Notes: generated by a model from the sequence alone, not told the origin. 64,000 nucleotides of DNA from an uncultured Actinomycetes bacterium (GCA_900314645.1 OMWB01000007.1:16027-80026), one strand, 5' to 3'; shown: positions 42,871 to 52,057, counted from the first letter of the stretch. Made by a program: numbers and translations.

Positions 42871-43659
42871 TCAGGCGGTCTCGACCGCCTTGCGTTCATC
42901 GTCCGTGAGCAGGCGCCAGCAACCTGGCTGGACGCCCGAGAGCACAAGCGGGCCGAACTCGTCCCGATGCAGCCGCACGACCTCATGGCCGATCGCCGCG
43001 AGCATGCGCTTGACCTGGTGCTTCTTGCCCTCGTGGATTGAGAGGCCCACGACCGCGTGCCCGTACGGCATGCCCTCAGGGATGACGGGAAGGGCAGCCT
43101 CCTCATCGGGACGCAAAAGGCGCGCCTCGGCCGGCGCGGACATGCCGTCGTCAAGGCGGACGCCCTTGCGCAGACGCTCGAGCTGCGCTGCCGTGGGGAC
43201 GCCGCGCACAAGGGCAACATAGTGCTTCCACACATGCGTCGACGGGTGCAGCAAATGATGCGCAAGGTCTCCGTTGGTGGTGAACAGCAGAAGCCCCGTC
43301 GTATCGGTGTCGAGCCTTCCCACCGGGAATAGGCCAGGATAGCGGTCAGCCGGCACGATGGAGGCCACGCAGGCGCGTCCGTACGGGTCGGTCATGGTGG
43401 TGAGATATCCCCGCGGCTTGTTGAGCATCAGGTAGACATGCCCGTCACTCAGCCGAACCACCTTGCCGTCAACCGCGACCTCGTCAACGAGGGGGTCGAC
43501 CTTGCTCCCCAGCTCGGTCACCACCGTGCCGTTCACGGTAACGCGTCCTGCAGTCATGAGGTTTTCGGAGCCACGTCGGCTCGCCACGCCGGCGCGCGCC
43601 AGAAAGCGCTGCAGGCGCATGGGCACGATGCGCTCCTCGCCTGCGTTACCAGCGGTCAT
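42871..43659 (-). CDS. rluB: Ribosomal pseudouridine synthase (RluB/RsuA family)
   Basis: A 262-residue enzyme. An N-terminal S4 RNA-binding domain (MRLQRFLARAGVASRRGSENL) is followed by the catalytic domain with VGRLDTDTTGLLLFTTNG, whose Asp is the nucleophile, and HEGKKHQVKRMLAAIGHEV. It modifies 23S rRNA. Start choice is uncertain: 43659 has GGAG 9 bases upstream and overlaps scpB, while a GTG at 43626 with GAGGAG is equally plausible. Cotranscribed with scpA and scpB, a widespread arrangement. Confidence 0.93.
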   Translation of the reverse strand: MTAGNAGEERIVPMRLQRFLARAGVASRRGSENLMTAGRVTVNGTVVTELGSKVDPLVDEVAVDGKVVRLSDGHVYLMLNKPRGYLTTMTDPYGRACVASIVPADRYPGLFPVGRLDTDTTGLLLFTTNGDLAHHLLHPSTHVWKHYVALVRGVPTAAQLERLRKGVRLDDGMSAPAEARLLRPDEEAALPVIPEGMPYGHAVVGLSIHEGKKHQVKRMLAAIGHEVVRLHRDEFGPLVLSGVQPGCWRLLTDDERKAVETA

Positions 43660-44383
43660 TTTCGTCATCTCCGGCAAGGTCCTCGCTCACCCAGTCGTAA
43701 GAGCGCCTCTCAACGCCATCCTGCTCGTAGCCGTCTTCCTCATCCAGGAGCGCCGCCTCTTCGTCAAGGTCGGCCGCGGTCTCCTCCAGCGTCGAGCCGA
43801 TCGAGCGCCCGCTCAGGCGCTCGCGGATGAAGCGTCGGGCCTCCTCGTCAGGGGCAAAATCTTCGAGTGGCGGAACCTCGCGGAGCGACTTGAGGCCAAA
43901 CTTCTCGAGAAACACCGCGGTGGTGCCAAAGAGCGCCGCGCCTCCGCGGTCGGCCTCGTGGCCCACCTCGCGGATGAGGCGCTTCTCCTTAAGCGAGGCG
44001 ATCACGCCGTCGGAGTTGACGCCGCGCACGGCCTTGACGCCCTCGCGCGTGACGGGCTGGTGGTACGCGATTACGGCCAACGTCTCGAGCGCCGCCTGCG
44101 AGAGGCGACGCGTGTCCCATCCGCGCACATAGCGCTCCACCTCGTCATGGTAGGCCGGGTGCGTGAACAGGCGCCAGCCGCCAGACACCTCACGCAACTG
44201 GAAGCCACGATTGGTGTCCGCATACTCGGCGGCGAGCTCGGCCAGGGCATCTGCCGCCTCACTCGGGGCAACGCCCAGCTCGCGTGCAAACTCGGTTGCC
44301 GGAACGGCATCCGTGGACACCAGCAACAGCGCCTCAAGGGCACCCTTCAGGGAATGCGAGGGAATGCGGTCAAGTTCCTGCAT
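43646..44383 (-). CDS. scpB: Segregation and condensation protein B
   Basis: A 245-residue winged-helix kleisin-interacting subunit of the Smc-ScpAB chromosome condensin. The two winged helices cover residues 5-170, with the diagnostic LSQAALETLAVIAYHQPVTR and GVNSDGVIASLKEKRLI. A long acidic tail (about 60 residues with TAADLDEEAALLDEEDG) is an actinobacterial feature. The ATG overlaps the scpA stop by one base (TAATG). Confidence 0.95.
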   Translation of the reverse strand: MQELDRIPSHSLKGALEALLLVSTDAVPATEFARELGVAPSEAADALAELAAEYADTNRGFQLREVSGGWRLFTHPAYHDEVERYVRGWDTRRLSQAALETLAVIAYHQPVTREGVKAVRGVNSDGVIASLKEKRLIREVGHEADRGGAALFGTTAVFLEKFGLKSLREVPPLEDFAPDEEARRFIRERLSGRSIGSTLEETAADLDEEAALLDEEDGYEQDGVERRSYDWVSEDLAGDDENDRW

Positions 44384-45192
44384 TACGCGTCCTCCTCAAT
44401 GCTTGTGATCTCGCTGTCATCCAGCTCGAAGGCGGGGGCACCTTCCACACGCGCGATGTCAATCTCGCCGAAGACCTCTGACTGCGTCACCCGAATCGAC
44501 CCGCGTTTGAAGAGCTCCAGCACCGCAAGGAAGGTGGCGACCACGACCTCGGCGCTGCTCTGACCGTCGAGCAGGTCGGAGAACGTGAGGAGGGGCCGTG
44601 AGCGCGTCATGCGGTCTACTGAGGCGACGGTGAGCGCGATGGGCAGGCGCCGCGGCGCCACGTGTTCGGCCTCCAGCAACACCGTCTGGCGCCTGCTGTC
44701 AAGGTCTGCGCAGATGACCGCGAGCGATCGCAGCGTGATGCCCTCGAGGAAGTCGGGCATGAGGCCCAGAAACTCCGGGTCAGGGCCCGCCGTGCGCGGC
44801 TCCATGAGGGCCTCCGCCTCCATGCGACTGCCGAGGGCCGCGCCGGCGTTGCGGAACTGCTTGTAGGCGATTAGGCGGGCGATGAGCACCTCACGTGCCT
44901 CGTCGGGGGTGAGGTTGGCGAGGTCATCCTCGTCGTCCTCATCAAGCTGACGCTGGGGCCTGTCATCGGGCACGAGGGAGGCCGCCTTGATCTCGAGCAG
45001 CGTGGAGGCCACCAGCAGAAAGTCACTCGCCACGTCGAGGTCAAGCTCGCCCATGGCATCGACCTCAGCGAGGTACTGCTCGGCAACCTGCGCGATAGCC
45101 ACCTGCCCGATGTCCACCTTCTGGCGGCTCACCAAAGAGAGCAGCAGGTCAAAGGGTCCGGAGTAGGCCTGTGTGCGCACGCGGTAACTCAT
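44383..45192 (-). CDS. scpA: Segregation and condensation protein A
   Basis: A 269-residue kleisin that bridges the Smc heads. The N-terminus has FDLLLSLVSRQKVDIGQVAIAQVAEQYL, then DFLLVASTLLEIKAASLVP, and the C-terminal winged helix has VVVATFLAVLELFKRG. The start at 45192 overlaps the M50 protease stop by 4 bases (ATGA), and the 49 extra residues of the longest frame are discarded because they lie inside that gene. Part of the M50 protease - scpA - scpB - rluB operon. Confidence 0.95.
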   Translation of the reverse strand: MSYRVRTQAYSGPFDLLLSLVSRQKVDIGQVAIAQVAEQYLAEVDAMGELDLDVASDFLLVASTLLEIKAASLVPDDRPQRQLDEDDEDDLANLTPDEAREVLIARLIAYKQFRNAGAALGSRMEAEALMEPRTAGPDPEFLGLMPDFLEGITLRSLAVICADLDSRRQTVLLEAEHVAPRRLPIALTVASVDRMTRSRPLLTFSDLLDGQSSAEVVVATFLAVLELFKRGSIRVTQSEVFGEIDIARVEGAPAFELDDSEITSIEEDA

Positions 45193-45899
45193 AGCGACCA
45201 TCCTAGGAGCACATCGCTCAGCCTGCCCGCCGTCATGTCCAGCACCCATCCGATGGGGTCGATGCCCAAGACGCGGGGCCCCAGCCAGATCAGCGCAAAG
45301 GTGACGGGCAGGGCGTAGCGCTGCACCTGATACCACCACCGCCGAGCCTCGGGCGTCTTGAAGAGCGGGCTCAGCAGCTTTGAGCCGTCAAGCGGCGGGA
45401 TAGGCAGCAAGTTGAAGAACGCGAGCGAGCAGTTCACCTGGATGTAGACCTGCAGCGCAAGCGGTAGCCACGCCAGAGGGTCAGATCCGATGAAGTAGAA
45501 GTACAGAGGCGCGGAAGCATCCCCGTACATCACCTTGAGGCAGACGTGATAGAGCACGGCGCCCACCAGCGCCTGCAACACGTTTGCGACAGGACCGGCC
45601 ACCGCCACGATCACCTCGTCGCGTCGCGGGTTCTTCAGCCGATACGGGTTGTACGGAACCGGCTTCGCGTAAGCCATGTACCCGAAGCCCGACATCACCA
45701 GCAGAAACGGAAGCAGCACAGAACCAAACGGGTCGATGTGCGCGAGTGGGTTGATCGTGAGACGGCCCTGCTCTTTGGCCGTGTCGTCGCCGCAGCAGTG
45801 CGCGGCAAAGGCATGCCCAAACTCGTGCAGGGAGGCTGAGATGACCACCAAGCCGACGGCGAGAAGGTCGATGGCAAGCTCAATCCAGTCAATCGACAT
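45189..45899 (-). CDS. Site-2 protease family (M50) membrane metalloprotease
   Basis: A 236-residue polytopic protein with zinc motif HEFGH at residues 25-29 in the first helix and a second motif NLLPIPPLDG near residue 163, both needed for catalysis. It also has the short-form hallmarks NPLAHIDPFG and AKPVPYNP. There is no PDZ or CBS domain, as in the small SpoIVFB-like M50 proteases encoded before scpA in many Gram-positive genomes. The substrate is unknown. It overlaps scpA and is separate from the larger M50 protease at 57989. Confidence 0.93.
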   Translation of the reverse strand: MSIDWIELAIDLLAVGLVVISASLHEFGHAFAAHCCGDDTAKEQGRLTINPLAHIDPFGSVLLPFLLVMSGFGYMAYAKPVPYNPYRLKNPRRDEVIVAVAGPVANVLQALVGAVLYHVCLKVMYGDASAPLYFYFIGSDPLAWLPLALQVYIQVNCSLAFFNLLPIPPLDGSKLLSPLFKTPEARRWWYQVQRYALPVTFALIWLGPRVLGIDPIGWVLDMTAGRLSDVLLGWSL

Positions 45900-45901
45900 G
45901 C

Positions 45902-46621
45902 CTACACCCCCGTCATCCTCATGCGCGCACGCAGCCGCGTCAACAACCAGTCAACCACAAACAGCACGAACGCCGCTATGCCAAAGTCCCCGCGAAAGGC
46001 CCCGTCAAAGGGCGTCGGGATAACGAGCACGCCAGCCAACTGCGGAGGCATCAGAGAGGTGACCGTCTCCACTACCTGCAGAAGGCTGAGGCGCCCCACA
46101 AGCGACGGCACCGCCATGACAACCACCAAGGCACACATGCCGATGGCGGCCAGGCGCAGAAGCAAGATGAAGAGGAGCATGCCCACGAGCGCCCTGCGCC
46201 GGGGAACCGCAGTCATGCGTCCGGTGGACGAAGGCGTGGGCATGGCGTCGTCCGCATACGGCATGGAAGGCACGGCATTGATGGGCTGAGGCCGTGTGCG
46301 CTGGTTACGCCGCAGCGTACGGCCGTCATCCACGTCTGTCCTGCGTGTGGGTCGCCTGCGTCTCAGCACCGTTTGCTCTGCCGTGCCGCCGATAACCGTC
46401 GTGGGTTCGGGCATGGTGGATACGGTCTGCCCAGTCATGCTGGCCACGGTCTGCTCAGGCATGGTTGCCACCGTCGGCTGCGGGGCCATGACCGGGGCAC
46501 CGAGCGGGTCCGTGCCGAGGTATTGCGTGGGAATCTCCCCCACCTCGTCAAGGGAGCGCAGCGCACGATCGACGTCGAGCGTGTCGTCCCAGTCAGATGT
46601 GCCGTAGTTCGGCGTCGTCAC
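45902..46621 (-). CDS. Pro/Thr-rich membrane protein of unknown function
   Basis: A 239-residue protein. The first 140 residues are polar and low-complexity, with repeated MPEQTV/MTGQTV-like segments and a basic stretch RRRRPTRR. Three hydrophobic segments follow (about 145-175, 180-200 and 205-230). I do not recognise the family. The start is a GTG at 46621 because GGAGGAGG lies 7 bases upstream and the GTGA overlaps the ABC-F stop. The longer frame would run into that gene. Confidence 0.7.
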   Translation of the reverse strand: MTTPNYGTSDWDDTLDVDRALRSLDEVGEIPTQYLGTDPLGAPVMAPQPTVATMPEQTVASMTGQTVSTMPEPTTVIGGTAEQTVLRRRRPTRRTDVDDGRTLRRNQRTRPQPINAVPSMPYADDAMPTPSSTGRMTAVPRRRALVGMLLFILLLRLAAIGMCALVVVMAVPSLVGRLSLLQVVETVTSLMPPQLAGVLVIPTPFDGAFRGDFGIAAFVLFVVDWLLTRLRARMRMTGV

Positions 46622-48600
46622 GTGAGCGCCTCCTCCACCACGGCCGTCAGCTCGAGCCACTCCTCCTCAAGGGCCGGAATCTTCGCGGAAAGAGCGTTGT
46701 ACTCGCGCATGGCCTTGTCAAAGCTGTCGGCGTCCGCATAGAGCTCCTCGGAGGCCATGAGTGCCATCAGCTCGTCGTAGCGCTTGCGCATCGGCTCAAG
46801 AGCTGCCTCTATCTCCTTCAGGCGCTTCCGCTCCTCCTTGAGGATCTTAGCCGCCGCCTGACGGGCCTCAGCCTCGGCGCGTTTCTGCTCCTTGGTCTTG
46901 ATGTTACGGCCAACCGGCTTCGCGGGCTCCTCAGGCACGGCGGCACGCGAAGCGGGCGTGGTGCCCAGCTCCTCTGCCGCGCGTCCCTCAAGCTCTGCGC
47001 GCTTCCACAGGTAGTAGTCGTAGTCTCCGTCGTACACGGTGACCGTGTGGTCGCGCACGTCGATGACCTTGTTGGCGATGGCGCGCACCAAATGCTCGTC
47101 GTGGCTGATGAGGACGATGGTCCCCGCAAAGGTCTCGAGTGCCTTCTCCAGCACGTCCACGCTCTCGATGTCCAGGTGGTTGGTGGGCTCGTCAAGGCAG
47201 AGCAGCGGATCGGGCGCCACGAGCATCTTGGCAAGTGCCAGACGGGCACGCTCGCCACCAGAGAGCACGGAGACACGCTTCAGGACGTCGTCGCCATGGA
47301 AGAGGAACGCGCCCAAGAGCTGGCGCTCCTCCGATGAGGTCCATCCGGGAGCGACCTCGTCCATCTCGCCGAGCACCGTGTTTCCCGCGTTGAGCGTCTC
47401 CAGCTGATGCTGGGCGTAGTAGGCCCGAGAGACGTTCTGGCCCAGCTCCACGGTGCCCCGCGTGGTGGGCTCGTGTCCAGTGATGAGCTTCATCAGCGTG
47501 GACTTGCCCGCGCCATTGGGACCTACCAGCACCACGTGGTCTCCGCGGTAGAGCTTCAGCGAGACGCCCTCGTATACGAGGTTGTCCCCGTAGGCCTTGC
47601 TCACGTCGTCCAACGACACCACCATGTCGCCCGTACGCGGCGGCTCGGGGAAACGGAAGTGCACCTTCTTGGACTGCTCGGGAAGCACCACGAGCTCGTT
47701 CTTGATCTTCTCCAGACGCTTCACGCGCTCCTGCACCTGCTTGGCCTTCGTAGGCTTGTAGCGGAAGCGGTCGATGAACGTCTCCATGTGCTGGATGTCG
47801 CGCTCCTGCGCCGCGCGCTTGGCCTTGAGTTGCTCCAGGTTGTCCTCGCGCTGCTTGAGGTAACTCGCGTAGTTGCCGGTGTACGTGGTGAGGCGTCGGT
47901 TCTCGAGCGCCGCCACGTGGCTCACGCACGCGTCCATGAAGGCGCGGTCATGGCTCACGATGAGCACGGCGCCGTCATACGTGGACAAGAACGACTCCAG
48001 CCACCGGACGCTCTCGAGGTCCAGGTGGTTGGTGGGCTCGTCCAGAAGCAGCAGGTCAGGGTGCCGTAGAAGGAGCTTTGCCAGAGCGATGCGCATCTGC
48101 CAGCCGCCCGAGAACTCCTTGGCAGGCTTGTCGAAGTCCTCGACGGGAAACCCGAGACCACCCAGGATCTGCTTAGCGCGCGCCTCCAGCTCGTAGCCAC
48201 CGAGGCGCTCATAGTGGTCCTGCGCCGCACCATAGCGCTCCAGCAGCGCCTCGAAGGCCGGACCCTCGCTCGCGTCGGAGATATGGGCCTCCATCTCGGC
48301 GATGCGCGCCTCGAGGCGCTTGATCTCCGTTGCGGAGTCAACGACCTCTGCCAGGGCGCTCTTCTCCCCGGCCAGATGGGTCTCCTGCTCCAGGTAGCCA
48401 AGCGTGATGTCGCGGGCAAAGTAGACCGTGCCCTCATCGGGCTGCTCCTCACCCATGATGATGCGCAGAAGCGTCGTCTTCCCGGCGCCGTTAGGCCCCA
48501 CCAGACCCCAGCGCTCACCCGCGTTGAGCTGCAGCGTTGCCTGCGAATACAGGACGCGGCCGCCAAACGACTTCGTAATCTTGTCAGCGAGGGCTATCAC
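46618..48600 (-). CDS. ABC-F family ATPase (YdiF/YheS-like)
   Basis: A 660-residue soluble twin-ATPase of the translation-factor ABC-F group. Cassette 1 has [17 protein letters not shown] and [12 protein letters not shown]; cassette 2 has [21 protein letters not shown] and [12 protein letters not shown]. Between them is a P-site tRNA-interaction linker rich in Lys and Arg ([19 protein letters not shown]). A C-terminal coiled coil covers about residues 560-660. The start is GTG with a GAGGACGG ribosome-site-like sequence. A 39-base hairpin lies in the leader at 48628-48666. It overlaps the next gene by 4 bases. Confidence 0.92.
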   Translation of the reverse strand: MIALADKITKSFGGRVLYSQATLQLNAGERWGLVGPNGAGKTTLLRIIMGEEQPDEGTVYFARDITLGYLEQETHLAGEKSALAEVVDSATEIKRLEARIAEMEAHISDASEGPAFEALLERYGAAQDHYERLGGYELEARAKQILGGLGFPVEDFDKPAKEFSGGWQMRIALAKLLLRHPDLLLLDEPTNHLDLESVRWLESFLSTYDGAVLIVSHDRAFMDACVSHVAALENRRLTTYTGNYASYLKQREDNLEQLKAKRAAQERDIQHMETFIDRFRYKPTKAKQVQERVKRLEKIKNELVVLPEQSKKVHFRFPEPPRTGDMVVSLDDVSKAYGDNLVYEGVSLKLYRGDHVVLVGPNGAGKSTLMKLITGHEPTTRGTVELGQNVSRAYYAQHQLETLNAGNTVLGEMDEVAPGWTSSEERQLLGAFLFHGDDVLKRVSVLSGGERARLALAKMLVAPDPLLCLDEPTNHLDIESVDVLEKALETFAGTIVLISHDEHLVRAIANKVIDVRDHTVTVYDGDYDYYLWKRAELEGRAAEELGTTPASRAAVPEEPAKPVGRNIKTKEQKRAEAEARQAAAKILKEERKRLKEIEAALEPMRKRYDELMALMASEELYADADSFDKAMREYNALSAKIPALEEEWLELTAVVEEALT

Positions 48601-48627
48601 GTGAAAAACCGTCCTCGTCCCATGCGA

Positions 48628-48666
48628 GAGGCGCCTCTGCCCGCACTTTGCACGGGGCGGCGCCTC
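48628..48666 (-). promoter_or_regulatory. Leader hairpin upstream of the ABC-F gene
   Basis: GAGGCGCC at 48628-48635 pairs with GGCGCCTC at 48659-48666, with an inner GCCCG/CGGGGC pairing. It ends 27 bases before the GTG start. ABC-F genes of the antibiotic-resistance type are often controlled by leader attenuation, so this could be an attenuator. There is no T-run and no obvious leader peptide. Confidence 0.35.
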
Positions 48667-48820
48667 GATTTGCTCTCATGTACCGTTTCCAGTATACCCA
48701 CTCGGCGCTCATGGCCTCCAACCTGCGTGTGATTCCCATCCATCTCCACTACCGAGGCCGAAAAACGCTATCTTAAGGAGATGGTTCCACATTTGTTCTC
48801 AGACCATGGCAGGAGCTTCC

Positions 48821-50749
48821 ATGGCACGTTATAGCACTGAGCCAGCACACAGCCGCCGCAGGGCCCAAGCCGCGCCCAAGGCGCGCCGCGTTACGTCCCT
48901 TGACGGCATGCGCGTCCTCGCGATGCTCGCAATCGTCGTATACCACGCCAACGTTTCGTGGCTTCCTGGCGGCTTCCTCGGCGTCACCGTATTCTTTACG
49001 CTTTCCGGCTACCTCATCACGGACGCCCTCCTGCGCGAGGTCAGACGCAACGAAGGATCAATCGACGTTCTGGGATTCTACGCACGTCGTCTGCGCAGGC
49101 TCTGGCCATTGATGGCCTTGGTGGTGGGATGCACCGCCATCCTGTGTGCCATCTTCGCCCCGGGCCTTTTGGCGAAGATGCGCGGCGATGCCATCCCGGC
49201 ACTCCTCTTCTACGAGAACTGGTGGTTCATCGTACGCGAGCAGAGCTACTTTGCCGCCTCGGGCCTGCCCTCGCCCATCACGCACTTCTGGTTCCTCTCG
49301 GTCATCGTGCAGTTCTACTTCATCTGGCCGTGGGTTGTGCTGCTGCTCACCCGCCTGCTTCCCTCGCGTACCATGCAGTCGAGGGTCGTGGCCGTGCTTG
49401 CGCTGGCGTCCGCGATCGCGGCCGCCGTGCTCTTCAATCCTTCCGGAGACCCGTCGCGCGTCTATTACGGCACCGACACGCGCTTGGCAGAGATTCTTGT
49501 GGGCGCATGGCTCGCGTTCGTGTGGCCCACTACGGGGCTGACGGGGCGTGGCAGAGACCTCGCCGAGCGCCTCGGAGGCGTGGACAACACCATCTTCACC
49601 GACCTCATCGCGCTCCTCGCGCTGGTGGGTCTCGGCTTTCTGTGCCGCGTGGTCAACGGGTACTCACCCTGGCTGTATCGTGGCGGGCTGCTGGGCGTCT
49701 CGATCCTCACCGCCATCGTCATTGCCGCCATCGTTCGCCCCGGGAGCCTTCTGGGCCTGCCGCTCGGTCTTCCGCCCTTTGTCGAGGTGGCGAAGCGCTC
49801 GTTCGGCATCTATCTGTGGCACTATCCGCTGTTGCTCATCATGAACCCCGCCACGCGAACCACCGCGCTTCCTTGGTGGGGCTGGGCGCTTGAAGCCCTT
49901 GCCATCATCGTGGCCGTTGAGCTCTCGTGGCACTTTGTCGAGGAGCCGTTGGCCCTCCTCCTCAGCGGCAAGTGGTCTACGCGGGGCCGCGATGAGCGCG
50001 TGCAGGAAAGCTTCAACCCCCTCATCTCAGTGGGCATCCTGCTCGTCGTGGCGGCCATCGGCGGCACGCTCACCTACATCGGGCCATTCTGGTACGAGGA
50101 CGGCGCGCTGCAACAGGCAACCGACACCACACAGGTGGAGGCGCCTGCCGCACCGCCGCAGCCTGTGGTTGAGGCACGCACGCCGTCCGAGACCGTCTCT
50201 GAGGCCGTCACAAAGGCTTCCGAGCACCTCCAGACCATCCTCGGTGCCACCGACTACACCGTGGATCCCGATACCGGCACCACCGACGCCCCCGTCATCC
50301 TCATTGGCGATTCCGTACCCGCGGGAGCGGTAGACCAGTTCTACCAGGTCTTCCCTCAGGGCTACATCGACGCCGTGGTGGGCCGCCAGCTTTACGACGC
50401 CGCAGGCGTTTACCAGTGGTACCAGTCCGAAGGCTATAACCAGTCCATCGTGGTCTTCTCGTGCGGCGACAATGGCGTCGCGCAGGAGGAAGACGTAGTG
50501 GAGATGGTCGAATCGGCGGGCAACCGTAAGGTGTACCTCGTGACGGCTCGCGTGCCGCTGCCGCTGCAGGACATGAACAACGAGCTCTTCTACGAAGTTG
50601 CCGCTCGATACGACAACTGCGAGGTCATTGACTGGTACGGTTGGTCAGAGGGTCATGACGAGTTCTTCTGGGACGACGGAACGCACCTGCGTCCCGAGGG
50701 CGCCGAGGCATACGTGGCGATGCTCCGTTACTACATCTGCGGCGAATAG
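48821..50749 (+). CDS. Acyltransferase-3 / SGNH-hydrolase fusion (OafA-like)
   Basis: A 642-residue envelope enzyme. Residues 20-400 form the acyltransferase-3 domain of about ten helices (SLDGMRVLAMLAIVVYHAN, FFTLSGYLI, FWFLSVIVQFYFIWPW). A linker rich in Pro, Glu and Ala follows, then a C-terminal extracellular SGNH-like domain with GDSVPAGA and the catalytic DDGTHLRPEG (Asp and His). Such proteins O-acetylate cell-wall polymers or polysaccharides. The start at 48821 is chosen because CAGGAG lies 5 bases before it. It is transcribed alone, ahead of a strong terminator. Confidence 0.9.
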   Translation: MARYSTEPAHSRRRAQAAPKARRVTSLDGMRVLAMLAIVVYHANVSWLPGGFLGVTVFFTLSGYLITDALLREVRRNEGSIDVLGFYARRLRRLWPLMALVVGCTAILCAIFAPGLLAKMRGDAIPALLFYENWWFIVREQSYFAASGLPSPITHFWFLSVIVQFYFIWPWVVLLLTRLLPSRTMQSRVVAVLALASAIAAAVLFNPSGDPSRVYYGTDTRLAEILVGAWLAFVWPTTGLTGRGRDLAERLGGVDNTIFTDLIALLALVGLGFLCRVVNGYSPWLYRGGLLGVSILTAIVIAAIVRPGSLLGLPLGLPPFVEVAKRSFGIYLWHYPLLLIMNPATRTTALPWWGWALEALAIIVAVELSWHFVEEPLALLLSGKWSTRGRDERVQESFNPLISVGILLVVAAIGGTLTYIGPFWYEDGALQQATDTTQVEAPAAPPQPVVEARTPSETVSEAVTKASEHLQTILGATDYTVDPDTGTTDAPVILIGDSVPAGAVDQFYQVFPQGYIDAVVGRQLYDAAGVYQWYQSEGYNQSIVVFSCGDNGVAQEEDVVEMVESAGNRKVYLVTARVPLPLQDMNNELFYEVAARYDNCEVIDWYGWSEGHDEFFWDDGTHLRPEGAEAYVAMLRYYICGE

Positions 50750-50767
50750 GCGCCATTACATCGCTAC

Positions 50768-50816
50768 GCAAACGAACCGCACCAGGAGGTCGGATCTCCT
50801 GGTGCGGTTCGTTTGC
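50768..50816. terminator. Bidirectional intrinsic terminator
   Basis: GCAAACGAACCGCACCAGGA(G) at 50768-50788 has a perfect 21-base complement at 50796-50816 with a 7-base loop. AAA/TTT tracts close the stem. It lies between convergent genes (the acyltransferase and the small double-glycine peptide). Confidence 0.85.
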
Positions 50817-50836
50817 TGAGCGATGTGGAGTGCGTT

Positions 50837-51040
50837 TTACAGCCCGATCGAGGACTTCGAGCCTTCCCACCCGCAGACGGTGCAGCGAATCTTTCCGCCG
50901 CCAAGATCCTTGAAGGACTTGGAGCCGCAGCCGGGGCAGCGGCCGGGCTTGCCACCCGGGTTACCGCCCGCGACCTGGTCAAGCTCGCTGTCAGTCAGCT
51001 CGATGCCATCAATCGCACGCTTCTCGGTGTTGTCCTGCAT
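50837..51040 (-). CDS. Double-glycine-leader small peptide with zinc-ribbon core
   Basis: A 67-residue peptide. Residues 1-26 end in IELTDSELDQVAGG, the LxxxELxxVxGG pattern of class-II bacteriocin and NHLP/Nif11-type leader peptides cleaved after GG. The remaining 41 residues carry a C35-x2-C38 and C53-x2-C56 pair with Gly-rich spacers, which looks like a zinc ribbon. It is too short to be a typical enzyme, and no modifying enzyme, peptidase or immunity gene is adjacent. The start at 51040 has AAGGGAG upstream. A -10-like TATAAA at 51087-51092 and a dyad at 51068-51083 precede it. The product may be a secreted metal-binding or bacteriocin-like peptide; function is unknown. Confidence 0.7.
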   Translation of the reverse strand: MQDNTEKRAIDGIELTDSELDQVAGGNPGGKPGRCPGCGSKSFKDLGGGKIRCTVCGWEGSKSSIGL

Positions 51041-51067
51041 GGGTTGCTCCCTTCGGGTTGCGTCTCC

Positions 51068-51083
51068 CTGTGTGTTCGTACAC
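51068..51083. promoter_or_regulatory. Dyad resembling the shared operator, upstream of the GG-leader peptide
   Basis: CTGTGTGTTCGTACAC matches the consensus of operators A-C at 14 of 16 positions. It lies between a TATAAA -10-like box (51087-51092) and the start codon, a place where binding would repress. A two-mismatch match may occur by chance in a window this long, so the link to that regulon is tentative. Confidence 0.3.
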
Positions 51084-51277
51084 CTGTTTATACGCCTTGC
51101 AGCCGGATTGGTCTTCACCCGTACAGAATACCCATGACGATGAAAGGCACGGGAGTCCACGACAAGCGAAGTCAACCGGCAGTTGACCTCCAGTGAGCTT
51201 CACGACGGACGCTCGTAAAGGGCATAGCGTTTTACTTAGAACCAGAATCCGAGCGGCACGACCCATAGAAACGCAAA

Positions 51278-51307
51278 CAGGCCAGACGCTCTTTGCCGTC
51301 TGACCTG
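51278..51307 (-). terminator. Terminator after tRNA-Val
   Basis: CAGGCCAGACG at 51278-51288 pairs with CGTCTGACCTG at 51297-51307 (one wobble). On the minus strand it is followed by TTTGCGTTTC. It begins 10 bases after the tRNA 3' end. Confidence 0.65.
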
Positions 51308-51317
51308 CGAAAATTCG

Positions 51318-51392
51318 TGGTGGGCGATGCTGGATTCGAACCAGCGACCCCATCCGTGTGAAGGATGTGCTCTACCCCTGAGCCAATCGCCC
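51318..51392 (-). tRNA. tRNA-Val (CAC)
   Basis: A 75-base cloverleaf with CCA encoded. Acceptor arms GGGCGAT and ATCGCCC pair, the D arm has GGCTCAGGGGTAGAGC, the anticodon loop is TTCACAC (anticodon CAC), and the T loop is GGTTCGAATCC. It reads GUG valine codons. It is transcribed toward a terminator hairpin. Confidence 0.96.
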
Positions 51393-51459
51393 GTGCAGAA
51401 GGTATAGTAGCAGAACTTTGGCGGCTGTGCACCAAGAAGTTGCGCCAATCTCATGAAGA

Positions 51460-51837
51460 CTAGACGCGCTCCAGCTCCTTCACCTGCTTGTGCGAGAACC
51501 ACGTCATCATGAGCGCCGCAAAAGCCGCGAGGCAGAGCACCCCAATCTGCTCCGGCTTCGGGTCTCCCATCTTGATCGCAATGCCGAGAAAGACGAGGCA
51601 CGCTACGAGGGCGATGAGCGAGATGGCGCGAACCTTCTTTGCGTTGGATGGAACGTTAGCGAGCCTTGATGCCTGCGCACCCGCTGGCGTGGAGCCCAGC
51701 CCGCACGCTACGGTAGCTAACGCGTCCACATCGAAGACGCTCCGCAGGCCCACGACGATTCCTATCACCAGGGCGGCCAGACCGATGAACAGGCAGGCGA
51801 TGCACGAGATCTTGAGGCTCTTTGCAAGCTGTGTCAT
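51460..51837 (-). CDS. Small membrane protein of unknown function
   Basis: A 125-residue protein with four hydrophobic helices in two pairs (about residues 9-30 and 38-50 first, 75-92 and 97-115 later) and a basic tail (SHKQVKELERV). I do not recognise the family. The start at 51837 was preferred over a GTG at 51870, which lacks a ribosome site; the choice is uncertain. It is divergent from tRNA-Ala and precedes tRNA-Val by 67 bases. Confidence 0.55.
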   Translation of the reverse strand: MTQLAKSLKISCIACLFIGLAALVIGIVVGLRSVFDVDALATVACGLGSTPAGAQASRLANVPSNAKKVRAISLIALVACLVFLGIAIKMGDPKPEQIGVLCLAAFAALMMTWFSHKQVKELERV

Positions 51838-51897
51838 GACAATCCAATCGAGTTGTGTGCCGAACTTCACATACTAGTGTAGCGAGAAAAAAAGTCC

Positions 51898-51925
51898 TTG
51901 ACCCAGAATTTCAGTCTGCTATATT
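51898..51925 (+). promoter_or_regulatory. Promoter of tRNA-Ala
   Basis: TTGACC at 51898-51903 and TATATT at 51920-51925 are separated by 16 bases. They sit 19 bases upstream of the tRNA 5' end, as expected for a strong housekeeping sigma promoter. Confidence 0.75.
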
Positions 51926-51944
51926 AATTGGCGCACCAACCCAC

Positions 51945-52020
51945 GGGGAATTAGCTCAGCTGGGAGAGCGCATGACTGGCAGTCATGAGGTCAGGGGTTC
52001 GATCCCCCTATTCTCCACCA
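51945..52020 (+). tRNA. tRNA-Ala (GGC)
   Basis: A 76-base cloverleaf with encoded CCA. GGGGAAT pairs with ATTCTCC (G-T wobble), the D arm is GCTCAGCTGGGAGAGC, the anticodon loop is CTGGCAG (anticodon GGC), and the T loop is GGTTCGATCCC. It has its own promoter upstream and a terminator 9 bases downstream. Confidence 0.96.
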
Positions 52021-52029
52021 AACACTCCG

Positions 52030-52057
52030 GATGCCCTCAGTCGAGGGCATCTTTTTT
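52030..52057 (+). terminator. Terminator of tRNA-Ala
   Basis: GATGCCCTC at 52030-52038 pairs with GAGGGCATC at 52043-52051 around AGTC, followed by six Ts. It is a textbook intrinsic terminator. Confidence 0.92.
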
